Made by a program: the position numbers and the translations under genes
In this document: positions 1 to 8,638 of the stretch, in pieces
Numbering within the stretch: the stretch's first letter is position 1
How the letters are laid out: every line of letters starts with the position of its first letter
From: Dissophora ornata
Taxonomy: Eukaryota > Mortierellomycota > Mortierellomycetes > Mortierellales > Mortierellaceae
NCBI GenBank assembly: GCA_025201705.1
Contig: MU617443.1
Span: 1-13,077, forward strand
Direction: 5' to 3'
Length of the DNA stretch: 13,077 nt
Notes under the pieces: model-generated
Told to the model about the DNA's origin: nothing
Seen by the model: only the letters and a program-made list of their open reading frames with translations
Databases searched by the model: none

Positions 1-15
1 TCCCTGACCCGCCAC

Positions 16-38
16 TTTTTTTTTTTAAAAAAAAAAAA
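16..38. repeat. T11/A12 homopolymer palindrome inside a presumed intron
   Basis: Eleven T followed by twelve A form a perfect self-complementary tract. It lies just upstream of the TGTAG acceptor ending at 72, so it probably sits in the intron that precedes the first visible kinase exon. No function is evident. Confidence 0.6.
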
Positions 39-72
39 TGACGTCCATGTTCGGCTCTTAAAATAACTGTAG

Positions 73-1904
73 CAACAAGCTAAACCCATCCCTGGACCAT
101 CGACACCCACACTATGCTCCGTCGAACCCGCAGCGGCTGCAAAGAAGGCACCTCTCAACACCGTCTATCTAAACTCGCTTCTCCTGGACGAAAACTTCCA
201 GGGAGAGATCGCATATGAGCAGCTGACCGTTGGGCGCAAGCTGGGATCTGGAGGATTCAAGGATTGCTATGCGGGAACGTACATGGGGGTAAAGTATCAT
301 CTCTCCCGTCTTGAGGTTTTTTTTTTTACAGCCCATTATGGTTTTGAAGATACTTAAATAGAACATGGTTCCGAAATATGTCTGTCTGTAGGAAGCGGTC
401 GCCATTGGAGAGTTGCGCGTCCAGAACTTCACAGAGATGGATATCACGGAGATGAAGCACGAGATTAATGTCCTGAAGTAAGTCCTAAACACCCTGGGCG
501 GATGCACGCCATCCACTATGAACGGTCCAGGCCCGCCCCTGCCCCCCACTGACGACTAATCGCTCGTTGTATTCTGTCATCGATAGGCAATTGCGTCATG
601 AGAACATTATTCGCTTCATTGGAGTGTGCACCAACATCAAGCACCTCTGCATTGTCACGGGTATGTAGACGAACTGCGCGGGAGAGAAAAACGGCGTTTT
701 TTTTGAACAGAAAAAAAAAATGAGCCAAAGACCAAGCCATTGACAACAAATTATCTGTTATTGGGGGGGCATCTAGAACTCTGCGAAAACGGCGATCTGT
801 ACGACTTTATGCGCAAGAACAAGAAGCCGGACTTTGGACGCCTGGTAAGTTCCAAGCTCGGAGAAAGTTTTTCTTTTTTTGGCAATGTTGTTCGATATAA
901 CCCTTTCAACGTCTTGTTGATTCTTATTCACGAGCATGAACTCTTGGTTTTTCGATAGATCATGTATATGCACGACATTGCCCTCGCCTGCTCGTATCTC
1001 CACACCCGTCGACCCTGTATCATCCATAGGGTATGTTCCTTCCTCTCCAGAGTGCATTGATAGAGCGTAGACAGAGTCCTCAGGGTGCTAAAGGTCGATC
1101 TTCTTTTTTTCGTTTTATTTTTGTTCCTTGACATGTATAGGACATGAAATCCATGAACGTTTTGGTAAGATCTCTCGCCATGGAGACATTATACTTTGCA
1201 AGCGTAGATAGTCCCTGCTTTCAACATCATCTAACAAAGGAAAGTTGCTACATCTGAAACTATAACAGATCTCATCGGACAATCGGGCCAAGATTAATGA
1301 CTTTGGTCTCGCGCGTATTCGGCCAAAAGCCAATGCGTCCTTGCACACCCAATGCGGCACGCCCAACTGGCAAGGTAAGAACAAGCAGGGAAAATGAGCA
1401 AAGGGCTTTTTTGCAATGACTTTTTCTAGATACATGTGGCCGTGCAGGACCATATACTATGAATTCCAACTCATCATCGACTACATGCTTCTAATTATGC
1501 TTACAGCTCCGGAATTCTGGACGCCGAACCCAAGTTACACGGAGAAGGTGGATGTCTATGCATGCGGATTGATCTATTGGGAGATCCTGTCCTGGGCTGA
1601 ACTCGGATACCCCTACCACAATCTGACGGAGCATCAGCTATACGAGGCTGTGCGCGACAGGGAGGAGCGGCCACCACTGGATAAACTGCGAAAGTACCCG
1701 CAGTCGTTGATGGCGTTGATTCAAGAGATGTGGCGCAAGGATCCCAAGAAGGTATGGAATCCTATCGCCATCATACATACGATGTATGTCTTGTGTTTTA
1801 TAAAAACAGATATGGCTAACACGTTGCGCTGATTGTTGTTTTGATGTCGATAGCGTCCCCCCATGTCGCAGGTCGTGGGCAGGTTGGCAGAGTACTTGGA
1901 GTAA
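73..1904 (+). CDS. TKL-like Ser/Thr protein kinase, 5'-partial, 9 exons
   Basis: Spliced exons 73-288, 392-477, 587-660, 777-844, 959-1030, 1141-1164, 1269-1374, 1507-1751 and 1854-1904 join in frame to 313 visible residues ending in TAA. No in-frame ATG precedes the kinase domain, and a TGTAG acceptor ends at 72, so the gene continues off the left edge. Numbering from the first visible residue: glycine loop LGSGGFK 57-63, beta-3 VAIG 75-78, alpha-C glutamate E96, catalytic loop HRDMKSMN with D173, DFG 191-193, and GTPNWQAPE ending at E218. GTPxWxAPE points to serine/threonine specificity of the tyrosine-kinase-like group. The oddity is that the expected VAIK lysine is a glycine (G78), while a lysine (K63) follows the glycine-loop phenylalanine, as in WNK kinases. 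The substrate is unknown, and an upstream regulatory domain may lie outside the window. The kinase fold is near certain; its activity is inferred. Confidence 0.93.
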
Positions 1905-2502
1905 AGCATTGCAGGATACCTCTTTTTTTGTTTTGAGGGTTTTTTTTCTTCTTTGTTATCTCCACTGCTCTTCTTCTTCTTTGCACTGTCCGCAATAACT
2001 ATTTCTTCTCTTCTCCTCACATCAGATAAGCCTCTTTGTATTTTCGCCACCTCATCTGATTTCAAAGAAAAGACAAACGACAAAAGAAAAAAAAAAAGGA
2101 AGGAAATAAACTTCAGAAAGCTAGACAAACACATCGCACCGATGTTCGTTGCTCATATGAGCAGCACGACATCGAGCAACCGCGCCTGTGTTTGCGTGTC
2201 TGGGAAAATGCGAGAGGGGCGGTGCACTGAGCTCAGTGGCAAAACTGCGCAAATGTTTAGGGTCCACCCTAGCATAGAAGAGTAGATGCAGAATAGCCAA
2301 CGGCTACCTAGAGCCTCTTGGTACTTTAAAACATATCAAAGAAAGATACACACACATCCAGAGTCCCTGGCAATGTTGAATAATAGGCTCTAGCCGTCAT
2401 TTCATTCGGCATCGCTATCCATTGTCCTTGTAACCCGTCAGTTTCGATATATTTTTTTCATACCCATCAACACCACACCACCCAAGTCAAGAGATTGGAG
2501 GC

Positions 2503-2536
<34 letters not shown>

Positions 2537-2648
2537 ATCAGAGAAATATGACATGGTCGATGGTGTCAATGAGAATGCTGTTCATCGAGGCACATGTATG
2601 ACAATACGGCTCAGGTACCAAAGGTCTCTAAGCGCATCTCAAGTTTTC
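1905..2648. other. Convergent 3' intergenic region between kinase and defensin-like gene
   Basis: No convincing coding sequence is seen here. The left part is pyrimidine-rich and probably the kinase 3'UTR. An AATAAA at 2105-2110, about 200 nt after the kinase stop, is a candidate poly(A) signal. The right part is the downstream region of the minus-strand peptide gene and includes a 30-nt T tract. Open frames here are short, rich in low-complexity residues and match nothing I recognise. Confidence 0.6.
2505..2534. repeat. Uninterrupted T30 homopolymer (A30 on minus strand)
   Basis: Thirty consecutive T residues are seen directly. On the strand of the neighbouring peptide gene this is an A30 run starting about 115 nt past its stop codon. 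It may be a simple slippage-prone homopolymer; the exact length in the assembly should be treated with caution. Confidence 0.9.
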
Positions 2649-2888
2649 TTAGTTGTTGCAGAAGCATCTTATGATACCTCCGTTATCTGCGTCTGGCTTG
2701 CAACCGCCGCCGCCGGCATATCCATCGTTGTAGCATTCCACGTAGCAGGCATCTCCATCACATGTATCACTGACTGTCAAAGCTCGAACTCGAGAACCCT
2801 GGGTTCGACGGTTTATGTAGATGTTTGCTTGGCTAGCCGCCGTCATTACAAGACAAAATAGCAAAGCGATGCCGAACTTGAATTGCAT
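2649..2888 (-). CDS. Secreted six-cysteine CS-alpha-beta defensin-like peptide precursor
   Basis: This is a single-exon 79-residue precursor. Residues 1-21 form a signal peptide (basic start, FGIALLFCLVM core, Ala-x-Ala-like end). Residues 22-35 are a short basic stretch (R27, R28, R33, R35) that looks like a cleavable propeptide. The C-terminal part holds six cysteines, C43, C48, C52, C63, C75 and C77, spaced C-x4-C-x3-C-x10-C-x11-C-x1-C with GGC at the fourth. CxxxC, GxC and CxC in this order are the hallmark of cysteine-stabilised alpha-beta defensins. The expected role, from the fold alone, is an extracellular antimicrobial or effector peptide. The putative mature part counts about seven acidic and two basic residues, which is unusual for the family. 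Alternatives are an unrelated small secreted cysteine-rich protein or an effector. It is transcribed convergently with the kinase and divergently from the reductase gene. Confidence 0.75.
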   Translation of the reverse strand: MQFKFGIALLFCLVMTAASQANIYINRRTQGSRVRALTVSDTCDGDACYVECYNDGYAGGGGCKPDADNGGIIRCFCNN

Positions 2889-2902
2889 GGTACTTGGATA
2901 GC

Positions 2903-2982
2903 CTGTTTGATGTCAGAAAGATCACCAATTAATATGTGAGGGAGTCGATACATATTCAGAGTGCCAACGAGGGTTGCCTCAC
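2903..2982 (-). other. Probable 5'UTR intron of the defensin-like gene
   Basis: Read on the minus strand, ACAG|GTGAGG at 2982 is a good donor and TTTCTGACATCAAACAG ending at 2903 is a good acceptor with a CTGAC branch-point candidate. Removing the 80-nt intron leaves a 14-nt second leader exon before the ATG at 2888. It is supported by splice signals only. Confidence 0.5.
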
Positions 2983-3083
2983 CTGTCTTGAGGGAGATGT
3001 TGAGGTAGACAAGGGATGAAATGTATGTGTATGTTGAGGCAGGAGTTTAGATGGAGAATGAAAAATGCGAACTGGTGGAGTAC

Positions 3084-3092
3084 TCTTATAGA
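3084..3092 (-). promoter_or_regulatory. TATA-like box for the defensin-like gene
   Basis: The minus strand reads TCTATAAGAG here, about 200 nt upstream of the ATG. With the predicted 80-nt 5'UTR intron removed, a start about 30 nt downstream of this box would give a leader of roughly 90 nt. This is an inference from motif and position. Confidence 0.45.
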
Positions 3093-3409
3093 TGCCGGTG
3101 CCCATTGACATCGGTTTATTGATACGTGAACCATGTCTACTGAGTGCAATGCGCATAATCTTAAAGGCTTGTACGAAACCGCACCACTTATTCCGAGAAC
3201 AGCCTCCAACCAAGAGAAAAGGTGTGGAAAGTATTATGCGAATAGGGTGTTATCTTGGCGCAACTGGCTGTTCCCAAAGGTAAGGATCTCTGTCTTGGAA
3301 CCTCTTTGTTTATGCGCTGTGCATACTTTCTTTTCCTTTGGCCACCCACATTTGTTTAACGTTGCGATTGCTACTAAATTGCAGGCTGGGATTAGGCCTA
3401 TGGTTTCAT

Positions 3410-3431
3410 AGATGTGTTCGAGAACACATCT
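3410..3431. promoter_or_regulatory. Perfect 22-bp palindrome with heat-shock-element-like TTCnnGAA centre
   Basis: Ten-base arms AGATGTGTTC and GAACACATCT flank a GA centre with no mismatch. The middle reads GTTCGAGAAC, matching the TTCnnGAA core bound by heat shock factor. It lies 413 bp upstream of the reductase ATG and about 520 bp upstream of the peptide ATG, in the shared divergent region. The symmetry is seen directly; factor binding is inferred. Confidence 0.5.
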
Positions 3432-3844
3432 CTTTCTTTAATCGGCACCTATGAAATAAAGTGGTAGCGCGTCGTAAAAGAAAGGTCGCCTTTGGCGTCT
3501 TGGGTACAACGAAAAAAAGTGGTTAGCAGAACACCGATGTAACAAAACTGTCACTTTTGCCCACCACCGCAAACAATAATTGTTCCAAACACCGCTCAAA
3601 AAAGCGCGAAAACGTTTTGTGCGACAGTTTCGACGCAATTGGGCACCGTGGGATGACTAAGAGGACGTCGATTGGGCGCTATCTGTTGTAGCAGTGCGAC
3701 TGTGGGAGATTGGATCCTTTCCTCTTGCATTCCACACATTCTCCCCCCATTCTCTCTTGAACAGCAGCAATCCCCTTTCCGCGTTCGCAGGATCACATCG
3801 CATACGAAAAGAAGAAGAAGAAAAAAAAGAATTAGCGATTACAA

Positions 3845-4623
3845 ATGACGCCCAACATTGCCGCCTCGAATGCATCCAACAAGACCGAGTTCTACCAAGA
3901 CCTCGAAATGCAGATCCAGGGAGTTGTCGATGGACAGCGCAACTGGGTAAACACATCCTCTCGACGCTGTTGCGATGCGCTGCTTATCATATATCGTGCC
4001 GCAATAAAAAAAAAAAAAAATAGACGACCAGGCTAACAGCGCTCTTTTGTCTGGTGTTGCACACACCCACATGTGTACACAACATAGGTCACGAACTTGG
4101 CCAACTCGTCAGCATTGATCTACCACGGCCTGATCGCCGTCACTGGAAAGCCCATCAACTGGGTTGGATTCTATGTCCTTGACCAGAGTGTCTCGTCGGC
4201 AGCAACTGGCAAGGAGGCATTGATCTTGGGGCCTTTCCAAGGCAAAGTTGCCTGCACCAACATTGAATTCGGTCGAGGTGTCTGTGGAACAGCAGCAGCA
4301 GAGAAGCGAACATTGTTGGTCAAGGACGTGCACGAGTTCCCAGGCCATATTGCCTGCGACGCTGCATCCAACTCTGAGATCGTAGTGCCTCTGGAGCTGG
4401 ATGGCGTAAGTGTTTCGCTTTGACCTTACTCGATCGACCACTGAAAGTGCTGGACTAATCGCTTTTGTTATTATTGCTTCGACTGTGTAATCGATAGAGG
4501 GTCATTGGAGTGCTGGATCTGGACTGCGAGGTGACAGAGGGCTTTGATGAGATTGACCAAGCAGGCTTGGAGACCGTAGCCAAGATCTTGGTCAAGGCCT
4601 GCGACTGGCGTGGGGTGATCTAG
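3845..4623 (+). CDS. Free methionine-R-sulfoxide reductase (GAF domain, fRMsr)
   Basis: Exons 3845-3946, 4088-4405 and 4498-4623 give a 181-residue protein, the usual length for this family. It reduces the R form of free, not protein-bound, methionine sulfoxide in the cytosol. The whole chain is one GAF domain: DGQRNWVTNLANSSALIYHGL near the start, INWVGFYV 57-64, LGPFQGKVAC 81-90, GRGVCGTAA 96-104, FPGHIACDAASNSEIVVPL 118-136, and VIGVLDLDC 142-150 near the end. The three cysteines of the family, C90, C100 and C124, are all present and match the yeast spacing (91, 101, 125). The ATG at 3845 gives a short N-terminus consistent with fungal homologues. Both introns have GCTAAC or CTAAT branch points. 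Identity is very secure. The enzyme class is typical of microbes and fungi and absent from animals. Confidence 0.96.
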
Positions 4624-5113
4624 GCATCTCTCGTAGGATGGAAAGAATAATAATGTATAGAAGTATGCAAGTAGATACGCATGTTTGCAGACAAGGATTT
4701 AAAGTAGCAGCAACCGCGTCCGTTGTCACTGTGCTACATCAGTTGCCACGTTGTTTTCTTTGCCCGCTTCTCGGAATGCAGGTTGGGGGGTTCCTTGCCG
4801 AAGCCGGGCTCGGCTACCCCACAGGGCGTGTTTCTGCACAACAATGACGCCGGGGGGGAGGAAAGAGGGATGACAAAGAGAAACACGAAAAGAACAAACA
4901 GTAGCAGCATGCATGTGGATATGAATTGGGGGGGAAGAGAGAGAATAAGAGAGCGTGTCAGTCCGTTGCAGCACAGCGCTCGGCTCGGTAAGTTTTCTCG
5001 TGAGTAAGCGTGAAAAGAGCTAAACCTTCGAGTAGGTAGACTAGATAGAGCATTTGCCTCTTTTTTTTTTTTGTTTTCCATTCTTCATTCCATCTCCCCT
5101 CTCTCATCGCACA
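4624..5113. other. Intergenic region, reductase 3' end to thioesterase promoter
   Basis: No gene is seen. AATAATAATG shortly after the reductase stop is a weak poly(A)-signal candidate. A GC-rich patch around 4795-4820 can form small hairpins (GCCGA paired with TCGGC). The last 60 bases before the ATG at 5114 are a pyrimidine-rich leader. Confidence 0.5.
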
Positions 5114-6806
5114 ATGTCTGCATCAGCCGGCCCAACACCCTCGCTCACCGCCGAGAGCTCCACTGCTGTTACACAGGCACCTGACGCCGATGGTTCCAGC
5201 AGTATGTCTCCGAGAAACGCTGCTTTGCTCGGCTCGGAGATCAATTGCATCTCTTGCAGCTAACCTGTGCACTGTGGAACCGGACTCTGGTATCTGACCC
5301 ATCCGTCTACCTTCACACACCTGCATAGACAATACCATCATCGAGACAATGCTGGATCTAGAGGAGATCGACAAGGATCTGTACCGATCCAAGAAGCTCT
5401 GGGTCCCCATGGGTGCACGAGGAGTCTTTGGTATGGGCACAACAGAAAGCGCTGTGTTTGGCCTGCTATGTAGCTAAGGAAGGCATCAATGGGCTAACAC
5501 CGACATATCCTCCATCTCAATTGCCTGTCGAATAGGCGGCAATGTCGTTGGGCAGGCTCTTGTGGCAGCAACGAACACGGTGTCGACAGAGTTCTCAGTC
5601 CATGTAAGAGTAGATTCTTTTTTATTCCTCAACCACCCCCACAGTCTTACCGGACTCGATTGCCATTGGGGGCTAAAAGTTAATCCGCAATCGTGACAAA
5701 TGCGATTCGCTGCATGCTCACTCTTTTCTTTCGACCTTTCTTCCAGTCCCTACATTCATACTTTCTAGTCCCCGGGGATCACTCAACACCAATCCTGTAC
5801 CACGTGGAGCGAGTCCGCGATGGTGAGTTTGTGCAACAGCAGCTGTCTACGAGCCATGAAAGCCCTCGTCCATGTCAGTGCTAACCCTACCATCCGGTCA
5901 TCACTAGGCAAGTCGTACTGTACGCGAACCGTGACAGCAAAGCAGCGTGGCAACAACATCTTTGTGTGCACAGCTAGCTTCCAGGTGCCACGGCCCGATG
6001 CACTAAGCCATCAATACCCCATGCCGGACGTCCCCCACCACAGCACACTGCCGAGTCAGGAGGATCTGATCCGGTCCATGATCAACAACTCCAAGGTTCC
6101 AGAGAACCTGACAGAGATCTTGAAGCTCAGACTAGAAGAGGTAAACAACGTGCGGAATAGTGATGGCTAAAGGTGCACTCAAGATTCGTTTTGATTGTAA
6201 CGGACTACCCTTTAACGCTACGGACTTGTACTCCATGACGATGCTAGCCTGTCGCGCTTGACTTCAAGGACACGAAGCGCCATACACTCAAGGAGCTGAT
6301 GAACCCACCCTTGCGAACAGAACAAAGCTTTTGGATAAAGTCCAAAGGTCAACTTGGAGATGCGCTGGCGCTGCACCAATGCGTGGTGGCATATGGATCG
6401 GATCACAACTTGTTGAATACAGTTCCGTTGGCACACGGCAGCACATGGTTCTCGAGGCGTGGACCCAACGCAAAGATCACGATGATGGCTTCGCTAGACC
6501 ATTCCATGTGGTTCCATTGCCCGTTCAGGGCGGACGAGTGGATGCTCTATGTCTGCGAGACGTAAGTTCAATCTGTGTCCGTCTTGTTTCTTTTGTGCCA
6601 TAGCTCCACCAAGCACACTCTGAATGGCTTTGAACGTTTCCTTTTCATATACATATAGGCCTCGTTCGGGCAGCGACCGTGGTTTGACCTTTGGAAGGAT
6701 ATATAAGGAGGACGGCACGTTGGCAGTGTCTGTCGCCCAGGAGGGAGTCGTCCGTCTGCAGCCTAAAACCCCCTCTGCAGCCGCAATCGAGCAACCCAAG
6801 CTGTAG
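5114..6806 (+). CDS. Acyl-CoA thioesterase II (TesB/ACOT8 type), probably peroxisomal
   Basis: Exons 5114-5201, 5329-5430, 5536-5603, 5747-5822, 5908-6140, 6248-6561 and 6659-6806 give 342 residues. The enzyme hydrolyses acyl-CoA to free fatty acid and CoA. Two hotdog domains are visible. The first carries VFGGNVVGQALVAA, then SLHSYFLVPGD, then IFVCTASFQ. The second carries QCVVAYGSD, then ASLDHSMWFHCPFRADEW 270-287, then GRIYKEDGTLAVSVAQEGVVR. By alignment with E. coli TesB, whose triad is Asp204-Thr228-Gln278, the equivalents are D241, S271 and Q321, so threonine is replaced by serine. The protein ends in PKL, which fits the PTS1 consensus, suggesting peroxisomal import and a role beside beta-oxidation. 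The first 28 residues are Ser/Thr/Ala-rich and probably disordered. The N-terminus is unsupported by homology but is the first ATG after a pyrimidine-rich leader. Confidence 0.95.
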
Positions 6807-6820
6807 CTTTCCCGGGCACA

Positions 6821-6865
6821 TACTATTATTACTACTACTACTACTTCTACTGCTACTACTACTAA
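6821..6865. repeat. Imperfect (ACT/CTA)n microsatellite in thioesterase 3'UTR
   Basis: About 15 imperfect trinucleotide units of TAC/ACT type follow the thioesterase stop by 14 nt. They probably lie in the 3'UTR, before the candidate poly(A) signal. Confidence 0.8.
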
Positions 6866-6892
6866 ATAGATCCTCAGCACCCTCGTGTGTAA

Positions 6893-6898
6893 AATAAA
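6893..6898 (+). terminator. AATAAA poly(A) signal candidate of the thioesterase gene
   Basis: A canonical AATAAA lies 87 nt after the stop codon at 6806, downstream of the trinucleotide repeat. Confidence 0.5.
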
Positions 6899-7394
6899 TC
6901 CATTACCTATAATGAACGCGAGCACCAGTTTCGCTCTGGTACTATGCAATCCAACAACTCGCACCCCTATCTCTTCTGACTGTAGCAAGAAAATGGCCCA
7001 AAGGAATGGAACAAGCGTCTCTGCGCTGCTTACAGACCAAGAATGCTAAAGGGTCCACACACCACCCCTCCCTAAATGGACGACCCCTTCCATTCTGCTC
7101 CTCCCTTTGTCCTTTAAAAAATGGTCCTTTCAGAGGGTAGCGACAATAATCCCATTTCCCTTCTTCAGCTTTCTTTCTCCATTCTGCCACAATCAACTCT
7201 CGACGGATAACTGCACATTAACCGGAACATATCGAGGGCATCTATCCAGAAAGCAGCAGAAAAACAATCATCGACCGTTTTTGGGAGGGACCTCAGAAAA
7301 CGCCCTCATAGATCCAGGACGCACGTCAGAAATCAGATCCTGAACCAGACTCTTCATCAATTCGAGCTGCAAGAAACTTCTTATTCCGATTACA

Positions 7395-7767
7395 ATGGCC
7401 GGCGCAACATCCCCTGTCATCCGCACACGCAACGGTGAGCAATGGAACCTCATTTTTCATGTCCTTATTTTTTCAACGACCGAGTTTTTTGGACATAAAA
7501 CATGTCCTCTGTTTCACATGTACTGACAAAACGACCGATAAACCAACAACCTTGTCTTTGTATGGGTGTATGGGGTATCTAGCCCAGTATCAGTCTGGCC
7601 AGGGTAGACGTATCCCTGGCAAAAGATCATCGTCGTCTCTAGGGAACCATAAGGCCATCAGATCGATTTACGTGACAGGATTCTTGCTAGTGATGATGTC
7701 CGGAGGTGCTCTCTTTCAGGTCCTGAGACTTTTTGGCTTTGGTGCGAGCATGGATGACACGATGTAG
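7395..7767 (+). CDS. RAMP4/SERP1/Ysy6-like small tail-anchored ER membrane protein
   Basis: Exons 7395-7434 and 7583-7767 give 74 residues. The order of elements matches the ribosome-associated membrane protein 4 family: a short polar N-terminus with RTRNAQY (residues 11-17), a basic Gly/Ser-rich linker with GRRIPGKRSSSS, then one transmembrane segment near the C-terminus (about 43-62, VTGFLLVMMSGGALFQVLRL). The GGALFQVL part resembles the GSAIFQII of mammalian RAMP4. Family members sit in the ER membrane next to the Sec61 translocon and help protect nascent membrane proteins during stress. The 12-residue tail FGFGASMDDTM is longer than in the animal proteins. The splice is phase 1 and the start is the first ATG after an ATG-free stretch. 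Assignment rests on motif resemblance in a very short protein. Confidence 0.72.
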
Positions 7768-8381
7768 TAGTGGAATGCAGTAGCATGACAAAAAAAAGGA
7801 GAACCTGGGGGGTTAGAGGTGTTGATAAAAAAAGAAGGGTGGTGAAAAGACTGAATAAACCAGCAATGCACCTTTCGGCTTAGTGGTCCCTTGGCATCGC
7901 ATGACCGAGATATCGAAAAGCGCGACTGTCATGCTGCACCCTGCCACATGTGCACATGGGCGCATTGACATCTCAGTTGAGGATGCTCCCCGGCATTGCG
8001 CACTGCCCTGCCTCACCTTAAGGCAAGACCCGGCCTCAGAGAACAAGGTTCAAATACGCTCGGTAACTTCAAGACCTCAGCCCGCATGATAGCATGTCAC
8101 AACACTGCGCCCTGAGTGGATGTAGCTCAAGAAAAGAAAAAAAAAAAAGTAAAAATAGCAGACATCTTCGACATCTTGTACACACGCAGGCATTCCATAG
8201 CTGAGTATGGATATGGTAGGGAGGAAGGATCGAAAACAAGCGTCGACCTTAAAATGCGCGACTCGCGGATGGGATGCAAAGCGAGGAATTCGCCGCCCTT
8301 GCTTGAGCTACTTTTTTTCTTCCCTTTTACTCCACCACACTACAGCCCACAAGGGCGTACAGGACCCCGCATCCCGCGCCG
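7768..8381. other. Intergenic region upstream of the CE4 gene
   Basis: No supported gene is seen. It contains the RAMP4-like 3'UTR, a short CACATGTGCACATG palindromic patch near 7946, an A-rich tract at 8135-8155 and the CE4 core promoter at its right end. Confidence 0.5.
7854..7859 (+). terminator. AATAAA poly(A) signal candidate of the RAMP4-like gene
   Basis: A canonical AATAAA lies 87 nt after the stop codon, the same spacing as for the thioesterase gene. Confidence 0.5.
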
Positions 8382-8388
8382 TATAAAA
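8382..8388 (+). promoter_or_regulatory. TATA box of the CE4 deacetylase-like gene
   Basis: TATAAAA in a GC-rich context (CGCCGTATAAAACC) is a consensus TATA box. Initiation about 30 nt downstream gives a leader of about 420 nt with no ATG before 8831, which supports both the promoter and the start codon. Confidence 0.7.
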
Positions 8389-8613
8389 CCATCTCCTCCT
8401 TCGCCCCCAAACGTAGCCTTGTGTTCACCAACTTTGCAACACGTTCTTTCTTTTACTCCTCAGTTCTTTCACCAGTATCCACACCCTCCTCTGTCCTGAT
8501 ACCCATTATTCCGATTTACAGTTCTCTTTGTATTACTGATCACGACCGGTCCTGGTGACTTGCCCAGAGGCATCCAAGGGGAGAGAGCGGCGACTTCATA
8601 GAAGAGCGAGAGC

Positions 8614-8638
8614 GAGAGAGAGAGAGAGAGAGAGAGAG
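8614..8638. repeat. (GA)12 microsatellite in the CE4 gene leader
   Basis: An uninterrupted GA dinucleotide tract lies in the predicted 5'UTR, preceded by imperfect GAGCGA units from 8605. Purine tracts of this kind can bind GAGA-type factors or structure the leader, but no function is shown. Confidence 0.85.

Larger units (their letters stand above)
2983..3844. other. Divergent intergenic region between peptide and reductase genes
   Basis: No convincing gene is seen between the minus-strand peptide gene and the plus-strand reductase gene. The region contains the peptide-gene promoter on the left, a perfect 22-bp palindrome at 3410-3431, and a purine-rich AAGAAGAAG/A-tract leader just before the ATG at 3845. 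A plus-strand open frame at 3133-3411 has no recognisable domain, signal peptide or splice context. Confidence 0.55.
6807..7394. other. Intergenic region, thioesterase 3' end to RAMP4-like leader
   Basis: No gene is seen. The left part is the thioesterase 3'UTR. From about 7124 to the start codon at 7395 there is no ATG on the plus strand, consistent with a transcribed leader of up to 270 nt for the next gene. Minus-strand frames here show no recognisable domain. Confidence 0.5.

Noticed and set aside
169..549. Minus-strand ORF of 126 codons
   Set aside because: It is antisense to kinase exons and introns, and the plus-strand exons carry unmistakable kinase motifs.
73..1904. Kinase as an inactive pseudokinase because of the missing VAIK lysine
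   Set aside because: HRD, DFG, APE and the alpha-C glutamate are intact and a lysine occupies the WNK position, so loss of activity cannot be assumed.
3133..3411. Plus-strand ORF of 92 codons in the divergent intergenic region
   Set aside because: It has no known motif, signal peptide or matching splice sites, and it lies across the peptide gene's upstream region.
6494..6988. Minus-strand ORF of 164 codons
   Set aside because: It overlaps thioesterase exons 6 and 7 antisense; the Val/Ile-rich stretch is the reverse reading of the trinucleotide repeat.
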